Source: Ptiloglossa arizonensis
Lineage: Eukaryota > Arthropoda > Insecta > Hymenoptera > Colletidae
Assembly (NCBI RefSeq): GCF_051014685.1
Contig: NW_027478514.1
Location: 991,281-1,055,280 of the forward strand
Direction of reading: 5' to 3'
Length of the DNA stretch: 64,000 bases
In this document: piece after piece, positions 27,838-41,700 of the stretch
Layout: the number at the start of each line of letters is the position of its first letter
Numbering within the stretch: the first letter of the stretch is position 1
Made by a program: the position numbers and the translations under genes
Notes under the pieces: generated by a model
Seen by the model: only the letters and a program-made list of their open reading frames with translations
What the model was told of the DNA's origin: nothing
Database searches by the model: none

Positions 27838-29253
27838 GCCTAGGGGAAAAGTACACACACCACTGTAATCGGGCGTGTTTCTACTTTGAGATGCAACAGG
27901 AATTTCTCGAGTTCGTGAATCCGTTCGCGAGATATAGGAGTTCGAAGTTAAGGAATGGTTGAGAAACCATCAAAATTTCCGCAAGTCTGATACTCGAAAC
28001 CAATAACTACTATGGCCTAGGGGAAAAGTACACACACCATTGTAATCGGGCGTGTTTCTACTTTCAGATGCAACAGGAATTTCTCGAGCACGTCAATCCA
28101 TTCGCGAGATATGGGAGTTTGAAGTTAAGGAATGTTTGAGGAACCATCAAAGTTTTCGCAAGTCTGGTTCCCGAAACCAATAACTACAAAGGCCTAGGGG
28201 AAAAATACACACACCATTGTAATCGGGCGAGTTTCTACTTTCAGATGCAACAGGTATTTCTCGAGATCGTCAATCCGTTCCCGAGATATGGGAGTTTGAA
28301 ATTAAGGAATGGTTGAGAAACCATCAAAATTTTCGCAAGTCTGATTCCCGAAACCAATAACTACAAAGGCCTAGGGGAAAAATACACACACCATTGTAAT
28401 CGGGCCAGTTTCTGCTGTCAGATGCAACAGGTATTTCTCGAGATCGTCAATCCGTTCCCGAGATATGGGAGTTTGAAGTTAAGGAATGGTTGAGAAACCA
28501 TCAAAATTTTCGCTGGTCTGATACTCGAAACCAATAACTGGAATGGCCTAGGGGAAAAGTACACACACCATTGTAATCGGGCGAGTTTCTACTTTCAGAT
28601 GCAACAGGAATTTTTCGAGTTCGTCAATCCATTCGCGAGATATGGGAGTTTGAGGTTAAGGAATGTTTGAGGAACCATCAAAATTTTCGCAGGTCTGATT
28701 CCCGAAACCAATAACTACAAAGGCCTAGGGGAAAAATACACATACCGTTGTAATCGGGCGAGTTTCTACTTTCAGATGCAACAGGAATTTCTCGAGAACG
28801 TCAATCCGTTCCCGAGATATGGGAGTTTGAAAATAAGGAATGGTTGAGAATCCATCAAAATTTTCGCAAGTCTGATACTCGAAACCAATAACTACTATGG
28901 CCTAGGGGAAAAGTACACACACCATTGTAATCGGGCGTGTTTCTACTTTCAGATGCAACTGGAATTTCTCGAGTTCGTCAATTCGTTCGCGAGATATGGG
29001 ACTTTGAAATTAAGCAATGGTTGAGAAACCATCAAAATTTTCGCAAGTCTGATACTCGAAACCAATAACTACTATGGCCTAGGGCAAAAATACACACACC
29101 GCTGTAATCGGGAGAGTTTCTGCTTTCAGATGCAACAAGAATTTCTCGAGTTCGTCAATCCGTTCGCGAGATATGGGAGTTAGAATTTAAGGAATGGTTG
29201 AGAAACCATTAAAATTTTCGCAAGTCTGATTCCCGAAACCAATAACTACAAAG
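27838..29253 (+). repeat. 8-monomer tandem duplication, copy 1 (1416 bp)
   Basis: The unit is exactly 8 x 177 bp. Markers shared with copy 2 at a 1416-bp offset are catcaaaatttccgc (27975 and 29391), cgagcacgtc, tctggttcccg, gggccagtttc (about 28402 and 29818), ctcgagaacgtc, ggactttgaaattaagc and gggagagtttc. One clear mismatch is gagaatcc here against gagaaacc in copy 2 near 28850. Confidence 0.92.
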
Positions 29254-30669
29254 GCCTAGGGGAAAAGTACACACACCACTGTAATCGGGCGTGTTTCTAC
29301 TTTGAGATGCAACAGGAATTTCTCGAGTTCGTGAATCCGTTCGCGAGATATAGGAGTTCGAAGTTAAGGAATGGTTGAGAAACCATCAAAATTTCCGCAA
29401 GTCTGATACTCGAAACCAATAACTACTATGGCCTAGGGGAAAAGTACACACACCATTGTAATCGGGCGTGTTTCTACTTTCAGATGCAACAGGAATTTCT
29501 CGAGCACGTCAATCCATTCGCGAGATATGGGAGTTTGAAGTTAAGGAATGTTTGAGGAACCATCAAAGTTTTCGCAAGTCTGGTTCCCGAAACCAATAAC
29601 TACAAAGGCCTAGGGGAAAAATACACACACCATTGTAATCGGGCGAGTTTCTACTTTCAGATGCAACAGGTATTTCTCGAGATCGTCAATCCGTTCCCGA
29701 GATATGGGAGTTTGAAATTAAGGAATGGTTGAGAAACCATCAAAATTTTCGCAAGTCTGATTCCCGAAACCAATAACTACAAAGGCCTAGGGGAAAAATA
29801 CACACACCATTGTAATCGGGCCAGTTTCTGCTGTCAGATGCAACAGGTATTTCTCGAGATCGTCAATCCGTTCCCGAGATATGGGAGTTTGAAGTTAAGG
29901 AATGGTTGAGAAACCATCAAAATTTTCGCTGGTCTGATACTCGAAACCAATAACTGGAATGGCCTAGGGGAAAAGTACACACACCATTGTAATCGGGCGA
30001 GTTTCTACTTTCAGATGCAACAGGAATTTTTCGAGTTCGTCAATCCATTCGCGAGATATGGGAGTTTGAGGTTAAGGAATGTTTGAGGAACCATCAAAAT
30101 TTTCGCAGGTCTGATTCCCGAAACCAATAACTACAAAGGCCTAGGGGAAAAATACACATACCGTTGTAATCGGGCGAGTTTCTACTTTCAGATGCAACAG
30201 GAATTTCTCGAGAACGTCAATCCGTTCCCGAGATATGGGAGTTTGAAAATAAGGAATGGTTGAGAAACCATCAAAATTTTCGCAAGTCTGATACTCGAAA
30301 CCAATAACTACTATGGCCTAGGGGAAAAGTACACACACCATTGTAATCGGGCGTGTTTCTACTTTCAGATGCAACTGGAATTTCTCGAGTTCGTCAATTC
30401 GTTCGCGAGATATGGGACTTTGAAATTAAGCAATGGTTGAGAAACCATCAAAATTTTCGCAAGTCTGATACTCGAAACCAATAACTACTATGGCCTAGGG
30501 CAAAAATACACACACCGCTGTAATCGGGAGAGTTTCTGCTTTCAGATGCAACAAGAATTTCTCGAGTTCGTCAATCCGTTCGCGAGATATGGGAGTTAGA
30601 ATTTAAGGAATGGTTGAGAAACCATTAAAATTTTCGCAAGTCTGATTCCCGAAACCAATAACTACAAAG
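29254..30669 (+). repeat. 8-monomer tandem duplication, copy 2 (1416 bp)
   Basis: This abuts copy 1 with no intervening base and is nearly identical to it. Its last third (from 30215) is also the beginning of the 8492-bp tandem duplication, so the two events are nested. The larger one copied sequence that already contained the product of the smaller. Confidence 0.92.
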
Positions 30670-33600
30670 GCCTAGGAGAAAAATACACATGCCGTTGTAA
30701 TCGTGCGAGTTTCTACTTTCAGATGCAACAGGAATTTCTCGAGTTCGTGAATCCGTTCGCGAGATATAGGAGTTCGAAGTTAAGGAATGGTTGTGAAACC
30801 ATCAAAATTTTCGCAAGTCTGATACTCGAAACCAATAACTACTATGGCCTAGGGGAAAAGTACACACACCATTGTAATCGGGCGTGTTTCTACTTTCAGA
30901 TGCAACAGGAATTTCTCGAGCTCGTCAATCCATTCGCGAGATATGGGAGTTTGAAGTTAAGGAATGTTTGAGGAACCACCAAAATTTTCGCAAGTCCGAT
31001 TCCCGAAACCAATAACTACAAAGGCCTAGGGGAAAAATACACATTCCGTTGTAATCGGGCGAGTTTCTACTTTCAGATGCAACAGGAATTTCTCGAGATC
31101 GTCAATCCGTTCGCCAGATATGGGAGATAGAAGTGAAGGAATGGTTGAGAAACCATCAGAATTTTCGCAAGTCTGATTCCCGAAACCAATAACTACAAAG
31201 GCCTAGGGGAAAAATACACATGCCGTTGTAATCGTGCGAGTTTCTACTTTCAGATGCAACAGGAATTTCTCGAGTTCGTCAATCCGTTCGCGAGATATGG
31301 GAGTTTGAAGTTAAGGAACGCTTGAGAAACCATCAAAATTTTCGCAAGTCTGATACTCGAAACCAATAACTACAAAGGCCTAGGGGAAAAATACACATAC
31401 CGTTGTAATCGGGCGAGTTTCTACTTTCAGATGCAACAGGAATTTCTCGAGATCGTCAATCCGTTCCCGAGATATGGGAGTTTGAAATTAAGGAATGGTT
31501 GAGAAACCATCAAAATTTTCGCAAGTCTGATACTCGAAACCAATAACTACTATGGCCTAGGGGAAAAGTACACACACCATTGTAATCGGGCGTGTTTCTA
31601 CTTTCAGATGCAACTGGAATTTCTCGAGTTCGTCAATTCGTTCCCGAGATATGGGAGTTTGAAATTAAGGAATGGTTGAGAAACCATCAAAATTTTCGCA
31701 AGTCTGATTTCCGAAACCAATAACTACAAAGGCCTAGGGGAAAATACACATACCGTTGTAATCGGGCCAGTTACTACTTTCAGATGCAATAGGAATTTCT
31801 CGAGTTCGTCAATCCGTTCGCGAGATATGGGAGTTTGAAGTAAAGGAACGTTTGAGAAACCATCAAAATTTTCGCAAGTCTGATACTCGAAACCAATAAC
31901 TACTGTGAACTAGGGCAAAAATACACACACCGCTGTAATCGGGCGAGTTTCTGCTTTCAGGTGCAACAGGAAATTCTCGAGTTCGTCAATCCGTTCTCGA
32001 GATATGGGAGTTTGAAGTTAAGGAATGGTTGAGAAATCATCAAAATTTTCGCTGGTCTGATACTCGAAACCAATAACTTGAATGGCCTTCGGCAAAAATA
32101 CACGCACCATTGTAATCGGGCGAGTTTCTGCTTTCAGATGCAACAAGAATTTCTCGAGTTCGTCAGTTCGTTCGCGAGATATGGGAGTTTGAAGTTAAGG
32201 AATTGTTGAGAAACCTTCAAAATTTTCGCAAGTCTGATTCCCGAAACCAATAACTACAAAGGCCTAGGGGAAAAATACACATACCGTTGTAATCGTGCGA
32301 GTTTCTACTTTCAGATGAAACAGGAATTTCTCGAGTTCGTCAATCCGTTCGCGAGATACGGGAGTTTGAAGTTAAGGAACGTTTGAGAAACCATCAAAAT
32401 TTTCGCAAGTCTGATACTCGAAACCAATAACTACTATGGCCTAGGGGAAAAGAACACACATCATTGTAATCGGGCGTGTTTCTACTTTCAGATGCAACAG
32501 GAATTCCTCGAGATCGTCAATCCGTTCCCGAGATATGGGAGTTTGAAATTAAGGAATGTTTGAGAAACCATCAAAATTTTCGCAAGTCTGATTTTCGAAA
32601 CCAATAACTACAAAGGCCTAGGGGAAAATACACATACCGTTGTAATCGGGCCAGTTTCTGCTTTCAGATGCAATAGGAATTTCTCGAGTTCGTCAATCCG
32701 TTCGCGAGATATGGGAGTTTGAAGTTAAGGAACGTTTGAGAAACCATCAAAATTTTCGCAAGTCTGATACTCGAAACCAATAACTACTATGGCCTAGGGG
32801 AAAAGAACACACACCATTGTAATCGGGCGTGTTTCTACTTTCACTTGCAACAGGAATTTCTCGAGTTCGTCAATCCGTTCGCGAGATATGGGAGTTTGAA
32901 GTTAGGGAATGGTTGAGAAACCATCAAAATTTTCGCTGGTCTGATACTCGAAAACAATAACTGGAATGGCCTAGGGGAAAAGTAAACACACCACTGTAAT
33001 CGGGCGTGTTTCTACTTTGAGATGCAACAGGAATTTCTCGAGGTCGTCAATCCGTTCGCCAGATATGGGAGTTAGAAGTGAAGGAATGGTTGAGAAACCA
33101 TCAAAATTTTCGCAAGTCTGATTCCCGAAACCAATAACTACAAAGGCCTAGGGGAAAAATACACATGCCGTTGTAATCGTGCGAGTTTCTACTTTCAGAT
33201 GCAACAGGAATTTCTCGAGTTCGTGAATCCGTTCGCGAGATATAGGAGTTCGAAGTTAAGGAATGGTTGAGAAACCATCAAAATTTTCGCAAGTCTGATA
33301 CTCGAAACCAATAACTACTATGGCCTAGGGTAAAAGAACACACACCATTGTAATCGGGCGTGTTTCTACTTTCACATGCAATAGGAATTTCTCGAGTTCG
33401 TCAATCCGTTCGCGAGATATGGGAGTTTGAAGTTAAGGAACGCTTGAGCAACCATCAAAATTTTCGCAAGTCTGATACTCGAAACCAATAACTACTATGG
33501 CCTAGGGGAAAAGAACACACACCATTGTAATCGGGCGTGTTTCTACTTTCAGATGCAACAGGAATTCCTCGAGAACGTCAATCCGTTCCCGAGATATGGG

Positions 33601-36600
33601 AGTTTGAAATTAAGGAATTGTTGAGAAACCATCAAAATTTTCGCAAGTCTGATTCCCGAAACCAATAACTACAAAGGCCTAGGGGAAAAGTACACACACC
33701 ATAGTAATCGGGCGAGTTTCTACTTTCAGATGCAACAGGAATTTCTCGAGTTCGTCAATCCGTTCGCGATATATGGGAGTTTGAAGTTAAGGAACGCTTG
33801 AGCAACCAACAAAATTTTCACAAGTCTGATACTCGAAACCAATAACTACTATGGCCTAGGGGAAAAGTACACACACCACTGTAATCGGGCGTGTTACTAC
33901 TTTCAGATGCAATAGGAACTCCTCGAGTTCGTCAATCCGTTCGCGAGATATGGGAGTTTGAAGTTAAGGAACGTTTGAGAAACCATCAAAATTTTCGCAA
34001 GTCTGATACTCGAAACCAATAACCACAAAGGCCTAGGGGAAAAATACACATACCGTTGTAATCGTGCGAGTTTCTACTTTCAGATGAAACAGGAATTTCT
34101 CGAGTTCGTCAATCCGTTCGCGAGATACGGGAGTTTGAAGTTAAGGAACGTTTGAGAAACCATCAAAATTTTCGCAAGTCTGATACTCGAAACCAATAAC
34201 TACTATGGCCTCGGGGAAAAGAACACACATCATTGTAATCGGGCGTGTTTCTACTTTCAGATGCAACAGGAATTCCTCGAGATCGTCAATCCGTTCCCGA
34301 GATATGGGAGTTTGAAATTAAGGAATGTTTGAGAAACCATCAAAATTTTCGCAAGTCTGATTTCCGAAACCAATAACTACAAAGGCCTAGGGGAAAATAC
34401 ACATACCGTTGTAATCGGGCCAGTTACTACTTTCAGATGCAATAGGAATTTCTCGAGTTCGTCAATCCGTTCGCGAGATATGGGAGTTTGAAGTTAAGGA
34501 ACGTTTGAGAAACCATCAAAATTTTCGCAAGTCTGATACTCGAAACCAATAACTACTATGGCCTAGAGGAAAAGTACACACACCACTGTAATCGGGCGTG
34601 TTACTACTTTCAGATGCAATAGGAATTCCTCGAGTTCGTCAATCCGTTCGCGAGATATGGGAGTTTGAAGTTAAGGAACGTTTGAGAAACCATCAAAATT
34701 TTCGCAAGTCTGATACTCGAATCCAATAACTACTGTGAACTAGGGCAAAAATACACACACCGCTGTAATCGGGCGAGTTTCTGCTTTCAGGTGCAACAGG
34801 AAATTCTCGAGTTCGTCAATCCGTTCTCGAGATATGGGAGTTTGAAGTTAAGGAATGGTTGAGAAATCATCAAAATTTTCGCTGGTCTGATACTCGAAAC
34901 CAATAACTTGAATGGCCTTCGGCAAAAATACACGCACCATTGTAATCGGGCGAGTTTCTGCTTTCAGATGCAACAAGAATTTCTCGAGTTCGTCAGTTCG
35001 TTCGCGAGATATGGGAGTTTGAAGTTAAGGAATTGTTGAGAAACCTTCAAAATTTTCGCAAGTCTGATTCCCGAAACCAATAACTACAAAGGCCTAGGGG
35101 AAAAATACACATACCGTTGTAATCGTGCGAGTTTCTACTTTCAGATGAAACAGGAATTTCTCGAGTTCGTCAATCCGTTCGCGAGATACGGGAGTTTGAA
35201 GTTAAGGAACGTTTGAGAAACCATCAAAATTTTCGCAAGTCTGATACTCGAAACCAATAACTACTATGGCCTAGGGGAAAAGAACACACACCATTGTAAT
35301 CGGGCGTGTTTCTACTTTCACTTGCAACAGGAATTTCTCGAGTTCGTCAATCCGTTCGCGAGATATGGGAGTTTGAAGTTAGGGAATGGTTGAGAAACCA
35401 TCAAAATTTTCGCTGGTCTGATACTCGAAAACAATAACTGGAATGGCCTAGGGGAAAAGTAAACACACCACTGTAATCGGGCGTGTTTCTACTTTGAGAT
35501 GCAACAGGAATTTCTCGAGGTCGTCAATCCGTTCGCCAGATATGGGAGTTAGAAGTGAAGGAATGGTTGAGAAACCATCAAAATTTTCGCAAGTCTGATT
35601 CCCGAAACCAATAACTACAAAGGCCTAGGGGAAAAATACACATGCCGTTGTAATCGTGCGAGTTTCTACTTTCAGATGCAACAGGAATTTCTCGAGTTCG
35701 TGAATCCGTTCGCGAGATATAGGAGTTCGAAGTTAAGGAATGGTTGAGAAACCATCAAAATTTTCGCAAGTCTGATACTCGAAACCAATAACTACTATGG
35801 CCTAGGGTAAAAGAACACACACCATTGTAATCGGGCGTGTTTCTACTTTCACATGCAATAGGAATTTCTCGAGTTCGTCAATCCGTTCGCGAGATATGGG
35901 AGTTTGAAGTTAAGGAACGCTTGAGCAACCATCAAAATTTTCGCAAGTCTGATACTCGAAACCAATAACTACTATGGCCTAGGGGAAAAGAACACACACC
36001 ATTGTAATCGGGCGTGTTTCTACTTTCAGATGCAACAGGAATTCCTCGAGAACGTCAATCCGTTCCCGAGATATGGGAGTTTGAAATTAAGGAATTGTTG
36101 AGAAACCATCAAAATTTTCGCAAGTCTGATTCCCGAAACCAATAACTACAAAGGCCTAGGGGAAAAGTACACACACCATAGTAATCGGGCGAGTTTCTGC
36201 TTTCAGGTGCAACAGGAAATTCTCGAGTTCGTCAATCCGTTCTCGAGATATGGGAGTTTGAAGTTAAGGAATGGTTGAGAAATCATCAAAATTTTCGCTG
36301 GTCTGATACTCGAAACCAATAACTTGAATGGCCTTCGGCAAAAATACACGCACCATTGTAATCGGGCGAGTTTCTGCTTTCAGATGCAACAAGAATTTCT
36401 CGAGTTCGTCAGTTCGTTCGCGAGATATGGGAGTTTGAAGTTAAGGAATTGTTGAGAAACCTTCAAAATTTTCGCAAGTCTGATTCCCGAAACCAATATC
36501 TACAAAGGCCTAGGGGAAAAATACACATACCGTTGTAATCGTGCGAGTTTCTACTTTCAGATGAAACAGGAATTTCTCGAGTTCGTCAATCCGTTCGCGA

Positions 36601-38706
36601 GATACGGGAGTTTGAAGTTAAGGAACGTTTGAGAAACCATCAAAATTTTCGCAAGTCTGATACTCGAAACCAATAACTACTATGGCCTAGGGGAAAAGAA
36701 CACACATCGTTGTAATCGGGCGTGTTTCTACTTTCAGATGCAACAGGAATTCCTCGAGATCGTCAATCCGTTCCCGAGATATGGGAGTTTGAAATTAAGG
36801 AATGTTTGAGGAACCATCAAAATTTTCGCAAGTCTGATTTCCGAAACCAATAACTACAAAGGCCTAGGGGAAGATACACATACCGTTGTAATCGGGCCAG
36901 TTACTACTTTCAGATGCAATAGGAATTTCTCGAGTTCGTCAATCCGTTCGCGAGATATGGGAGTATGAAGTTAAGGAACGTTTGAGAAACCATCAAAATT
37001 TTCGCAAGTCTGATACTCGAAACCAATAACTACTATGAACTAGGGCAAAAATACAAACACTGCTGTAATCGGGCGAGTTTCTGCTTTCAGGTGCAACAGG
37101 AAATTCTCGAGTTCGTCAATCCGTTCGCGAGATATGGGAGTTTGAAGTTAAGGAACGCTTGAGCAACCATCAAAATTTTCGCAAGTCTGATACTCGAAAC
37201 CAATAACTACTATGGCCTAGGGGAAAAGAACACACACCATTGTAATCGGGCGTGTTTCTACTTTCACATGCAACAGGAATTTCTCGAGTTCGTCAATCCG
37301 TTCGCGAGATATGGGAATTTGAAGTTAGGGAATGGTTGAGAAACCATCAAAATTTTCGCTGGTCTGATACTCGAAAACAATAACTGGAATGGCCTAGGGG
37401 AAAAGTACACACACCACTGTAATCGGGCGTGTTTCTACTTTGAGATGCAACAGGAATTTCTCGAGGTCGTCAATCCGTTCGCCAGATATGGGAGTTAGAA
37501 GTGAAGGAATGGTTGAGAAACCATCAAAATTTTCGCAAGTCTGATTCCCGAAACCAATAACTACAAAGGCCTAGGGGAAAAATACACATGCCGTTGTAAT
37601 CGTGCGAGTTTCTACTTTCAGATGCAACAGGAATTTCTCGAGTTCGTGAATCCGTTCGCGAGATATAGGAGTTCGAAGTTAAGGAATGGTTGAGAAACCA
37701 TCAAAATTTTCGCAAGTCTGATACTCGAAACCAATAACTACTATGGCCTAGGGGAAAAGAACACACACCATTGTAATCGGGCGTGTTTCTACTGTCACAT
37801 GCAATAGGAATTTCTCGAGTTCGTCAATCCGTTCGCGAGATATGGGAGTTTGAAATTAAGGAACGCTTGAGCAACCATCAAAATTTTCGCAAGTCTGATA
37901 CTCGAAACCAATAACTACTATGGTCTAGGGGAAAAGAACACACACCATTGTAATCGGGCGTGTTTCTACTTTCAGATGCAACAGGAATTCCTCGAGATCG
38001 TCAATCCGTTCCCGAGATATGGGAGTTTGAAATTAAGGAATTGTTGAGAAACCATCAAAATTTTCGCAAGTCTGATTCCCGAAACCAATAACTACAAAGG
38101 CCTAGGGGAAAAGTACACACACCATAGTAATCGGGCGAGTTTCTACTTTCAGATGCAACAGGAATTTCTCGAGTTCGTCAATCCGTTCGCGATATATGGG
38201 AGTTTGAAGTTAAGGAACGCTTGAGCAACCATCAAAATTTTCACAAGTCTGATACTCGAAACCAATAACTACTATGGCCTAGGGGAAAAGTACACACACC
38301 ACTGTAATCGGGCGTGTTACTACTATCAGATGCAATAGGAATTTCTCGAGTTCGTCAATCCGTTCGCGAGATATGGGAGTTTGAAGTTAAGGAACGTTTG
38401 AGAAACCATCAAAATTTTCGCAAGTCTGATACTCGAAACCAATAACTACTATGAACTAGGGCAAAAATACACACACCGCTGTAATCGGGCGAGTTTCTGC
38501 TTTCAGGTGCAACAGGAAATTCTCGAGTTCGTCAATCCGTTCGCGAGATATGGGAGTTTGAAGTTAAGGAACGCTTGAGCAACCATCAAAATTTTCGCAA
38601 GTCTGATACTCGAAACCAATAACTACTATGGCCTAGGGGAAAAGAACACACACCATTGTAATCGGGCGTGTTTCTACTTTCACATGCAACAGGAATTTCT
38701 CGAGTT
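30215..38706 (+). repeat. Large tandem duplication, copy 1 (8492 bp, 48 monomers)
   Basis: Bases 30215 to about 31210 match from 38707 at offset 8492, about 31388-35285 at offset 8315, and 36180-38717 at offset 6899. The order and the rare variants are retained throughout: gggagatagaag, gaccaccaaa-type lesions near 30976, gaagtaaagg, ctgtgaactaggg, ggccttcggc, caaccaacaaaatttt, ggcctcgggg, cctagaggaa, ctcgaatcc and caaacactgctg. Relative to copy 2 it has one extra monomer (about 31211-31387) and an extra 1416 bp around 34.8-36.7 kb. Confidence 0.93.
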
Positions 38707-41700
38707 CGTCAATCCGTTCCCGAGATATGGGAGTTTGAAAATAAGGAATGGTTGAGAAACCATCAAAATTTTCGCAAGTCTGATACTCGAAACCAATAAC
38801 TACTATGGCCTAGGGGAAAAGTACACACACCATTGTAATCGGGCGTGTTTCTACTTTCAGATGCAACTGGAATTTCTCGAGTTCGTCAATTCGTTCGCGA
38901 GATATGGGACTTTGAAATTAAGCAATGGTTGAGAAACCATCAAAATTTTCGCAAGTCTGATACTCGAAACCAATAACTACTATGGCCTAGGGCAAAAATA
39001 CACACACCGCTGTAATCGGGAGAGTTTCTGCTTTCAGATGCAACAAGAATTTCTCGAGTTCGTCAATCCGTTCGCGAGATATGGGAGTTAGAATTTAAGG
39101 AATGGTTGAGAAACCATTAAAATTTTCGCAAGTCTGATTCCCGAAACCAATAACTACAAAGGCCTAGGAGAAAAATACACATGCCGTTGTAATCGTGCGA
39201 GTTTCTACTTTCAGATGCAACAGGAATTTCTCGAGTTCGTGAATCCGTTCGCGAGATATAGGAGTTCGAAGTTAAGGAATGGTTGTGAAACCATCAAAAT
39301 TTTCGCAAGTCTGATACTCGAAACCAATAACTACTATGGCCTAGGGGAAAAGTACACACACCATTGTAATCGGGCGTGTTTCTACTTTCAGATGCAACAG
39401 GAATTTCTCGAGCTCGTCAATCCATTCGCGAGATATGGGAGTTTGAAGTTAAGGAATGTTTGAGGAACCACCAAAATTTTCGCAAGTCCGATTCCCGAAA
39501 CCAATAACTACAAAGGCCTAGGGGAAAAATACACATTCCGTTGTAATCGGGCGAGTTTCTACTTTCAGATGCAACAGGAATTTCTCGAGATCGTCAATCC
39601 GTTCGCCAGATATGGGAGATAGAAGTGAAGGAATGGTTGAGAAACCATCAGAATTTTCGCAAGTCTGATTCCCGAAACCAATAACTACAAAGGCCTAGGG
39701 GAAAAATACACATACCGTTGTAATCGGGCGAGTTTCTACTTTCAGATGCAACAGGAATTTCTCGAGATCGTCAATCCGTTCCCGAGATATGGGAGTTTGA
39801 AATTAAGGAATGGTTGAGAAACCATCAAAATTTTCGCAAGTCTGATACTCGAAACCAATAACTACTATGGCCTAGGGGAAAAGTACACACACCATTGTAA
39901 TCGGGCGTGTTTCTACTTTCAGATGCAACTGGAATTTCTCGAGTTCGTCAATTCGTTCCCGAGATATGGGAGTTTGAAATTAAGGAATGGTTGAGAAACC
40001 ATCAAAATTTTCGCAAGTCTGATTTCCGAAACCAATAACTACAAAGGCCTAGGGGAAAATACACATACCGTTGTAATCGGGCCAGTTACTACTTTCAGAT
40101 GCAATAGGAATTTCTCGAGTTCGTCAATCCGTTCGCGAGATATGGGAGTTTGAAGTAAAGGAACGTTTGAGAAACCATCAAAATTTTCGCAAGTCTGATA
40201 CTCGAAACCAATAACTACTGTGAACTAGGGCAAAAATACACACACCGCTGTAATCGGGCGAGTTTCTGCTTTCAGGTGCAACAGGAAATTCTCGAGTTCG
40301 TCAATCCGTTCTCGAGATATGGGAGTTTGAAGTTAAGGAATGGTTGAGAAATCATCAAAATTTTCGCTGGTCTGATACTCGAAACCAATAACTTGAATGG
40401 CCTTCGGCAAAAATACACGCACCATTGTAATCGGGCGAGTTTCTGCTTTCAGATGCAACAAGAATTTCTCGAGTTCGTCAGTTCGTTCGCGAGATATGGG
40501 AGTTTGAAGTTAAGGAATTGTTGAGAAACCTTCAAAATTTTCGCAAGTCTGATTCCCGAAACCAATAACTACAAAGGCCTAGGGGAAAAATACACATACC
40601 GTTGTAATCGTGCGAGTTTCTACTTTCAGATGAAACAGGAATTTCTCGAGTTCGTCAATCCGTTCGCGAGATACGGGAGTTTGAAGTTAAGGAACGTTTG
40701 AGAAACCATCAAAATTTTCGCAAGTCTGATACTCGAAACCAATAACTACTATGGCCTAGGGGAAAAGAACACACATCATTGTAATCGGGCGTGTTTCTAC
40801 TTTCAGATGCAACAGGAATTCCTCGAGATCGTCAATCCGTTCCCGAGATATGGGAGTTTGAAATTAAGGAATGTTTGAGAAACCATCAAAATTTTCGCAA
40901 GTCTGATTTTCGAAACCAATAACTACAAAGGCCTAGGGGAAAATACACATACCGTTGTAATCGGGCCAGTTTCTGCTTTCAGATGCAATAGGAATTTCTC
41001 GAGTTCGTCAATCCGTTCGCGAGATATGGGAGTTTGAAGTTAAGGAACGTTTGAGAAACCATCAAAATTTTCGCAAGTCTGATACTCGAAACCAATAACT
41101 ACTATGGCCTAGGGGAAAAGAACACACACCATTGTAATCGGGCGTGTTTCTACTTTCACTTGCAACAGGAATTTCTCGAGTTCGTCAATCCGTTCGCGAG
41201 ATATGGGAGTTTGAAGTTAGGGAATGGTTGAGAAACCATCAAAATTTTCGCTGGTCTGATACTCGAAAACAATAACTGGAATGGCCTAGGGGAAAAGTAA
41301 ACACACCACTGTAATCGGGCGTGTTTCTACTTTGAGATGCAACAGGAATTTCTCGAGGTCGTCAATCCGTTCGCCAGATATGGGAGTTAGAAGTGAAGGA
41401 ATGGTTGAGAAACCATCAAAATTTTCGCAAGTCTGATTCCCGAAACCAATAACTACAAAGGCCTAGGGGAAAAATACACATGCCGTTGTAATCGTGCGAG
41501 TTTCTACTTTCAGATGCAACAGGAATTTCTCGAGTTCGTGAATCCGTTCGCGAGATATAGGAGTTCGAAGTTAAGGAATGGTTGAGAAACCATCAAAATT
41601 TTCGCAAGTCTGATACTCGAAACCAATAACTACTATGGCCTAGGGTAAAAGAACACACACCATTGTAATCGGGCGTGTTTCTACTTTCACATGCAATAGG

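Larger units (their letters stand above)
18271..30214 (+). repeat. Satellite domain 3: A/B/C mixture with short tandem duplications
   Basis: This stretch consists only of 177-bp monomers. Local hallmarks are aggtgaaaag, gctgtcagatgcaacaggtatttc, gcgatatatggg, ttctccagttcg and gtttgaggtt. Several in-register duplications lie inside it and are listed separately (2301, 885 and 1416 bp). A looser relation of 14-16 monomers links 16.1-17.3 kb with 18.95-19.8 kb (gctagtctgaaactcg at 16126 and 18954; gagctcgtc at 17292 and 19767). Confidence 0.85.

Noticed and set aside
30723..30971. Open reading frames of 61-82 codons, recurring at many sites on both strands, as possible small genes
   Set aside because: All are the satellite monomer translated, with a 59-residue period. 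Near-identical frames repeat at HOR spacing and arise by loss of one stop codon. There is no codon bias, start context or domain to support a protein.
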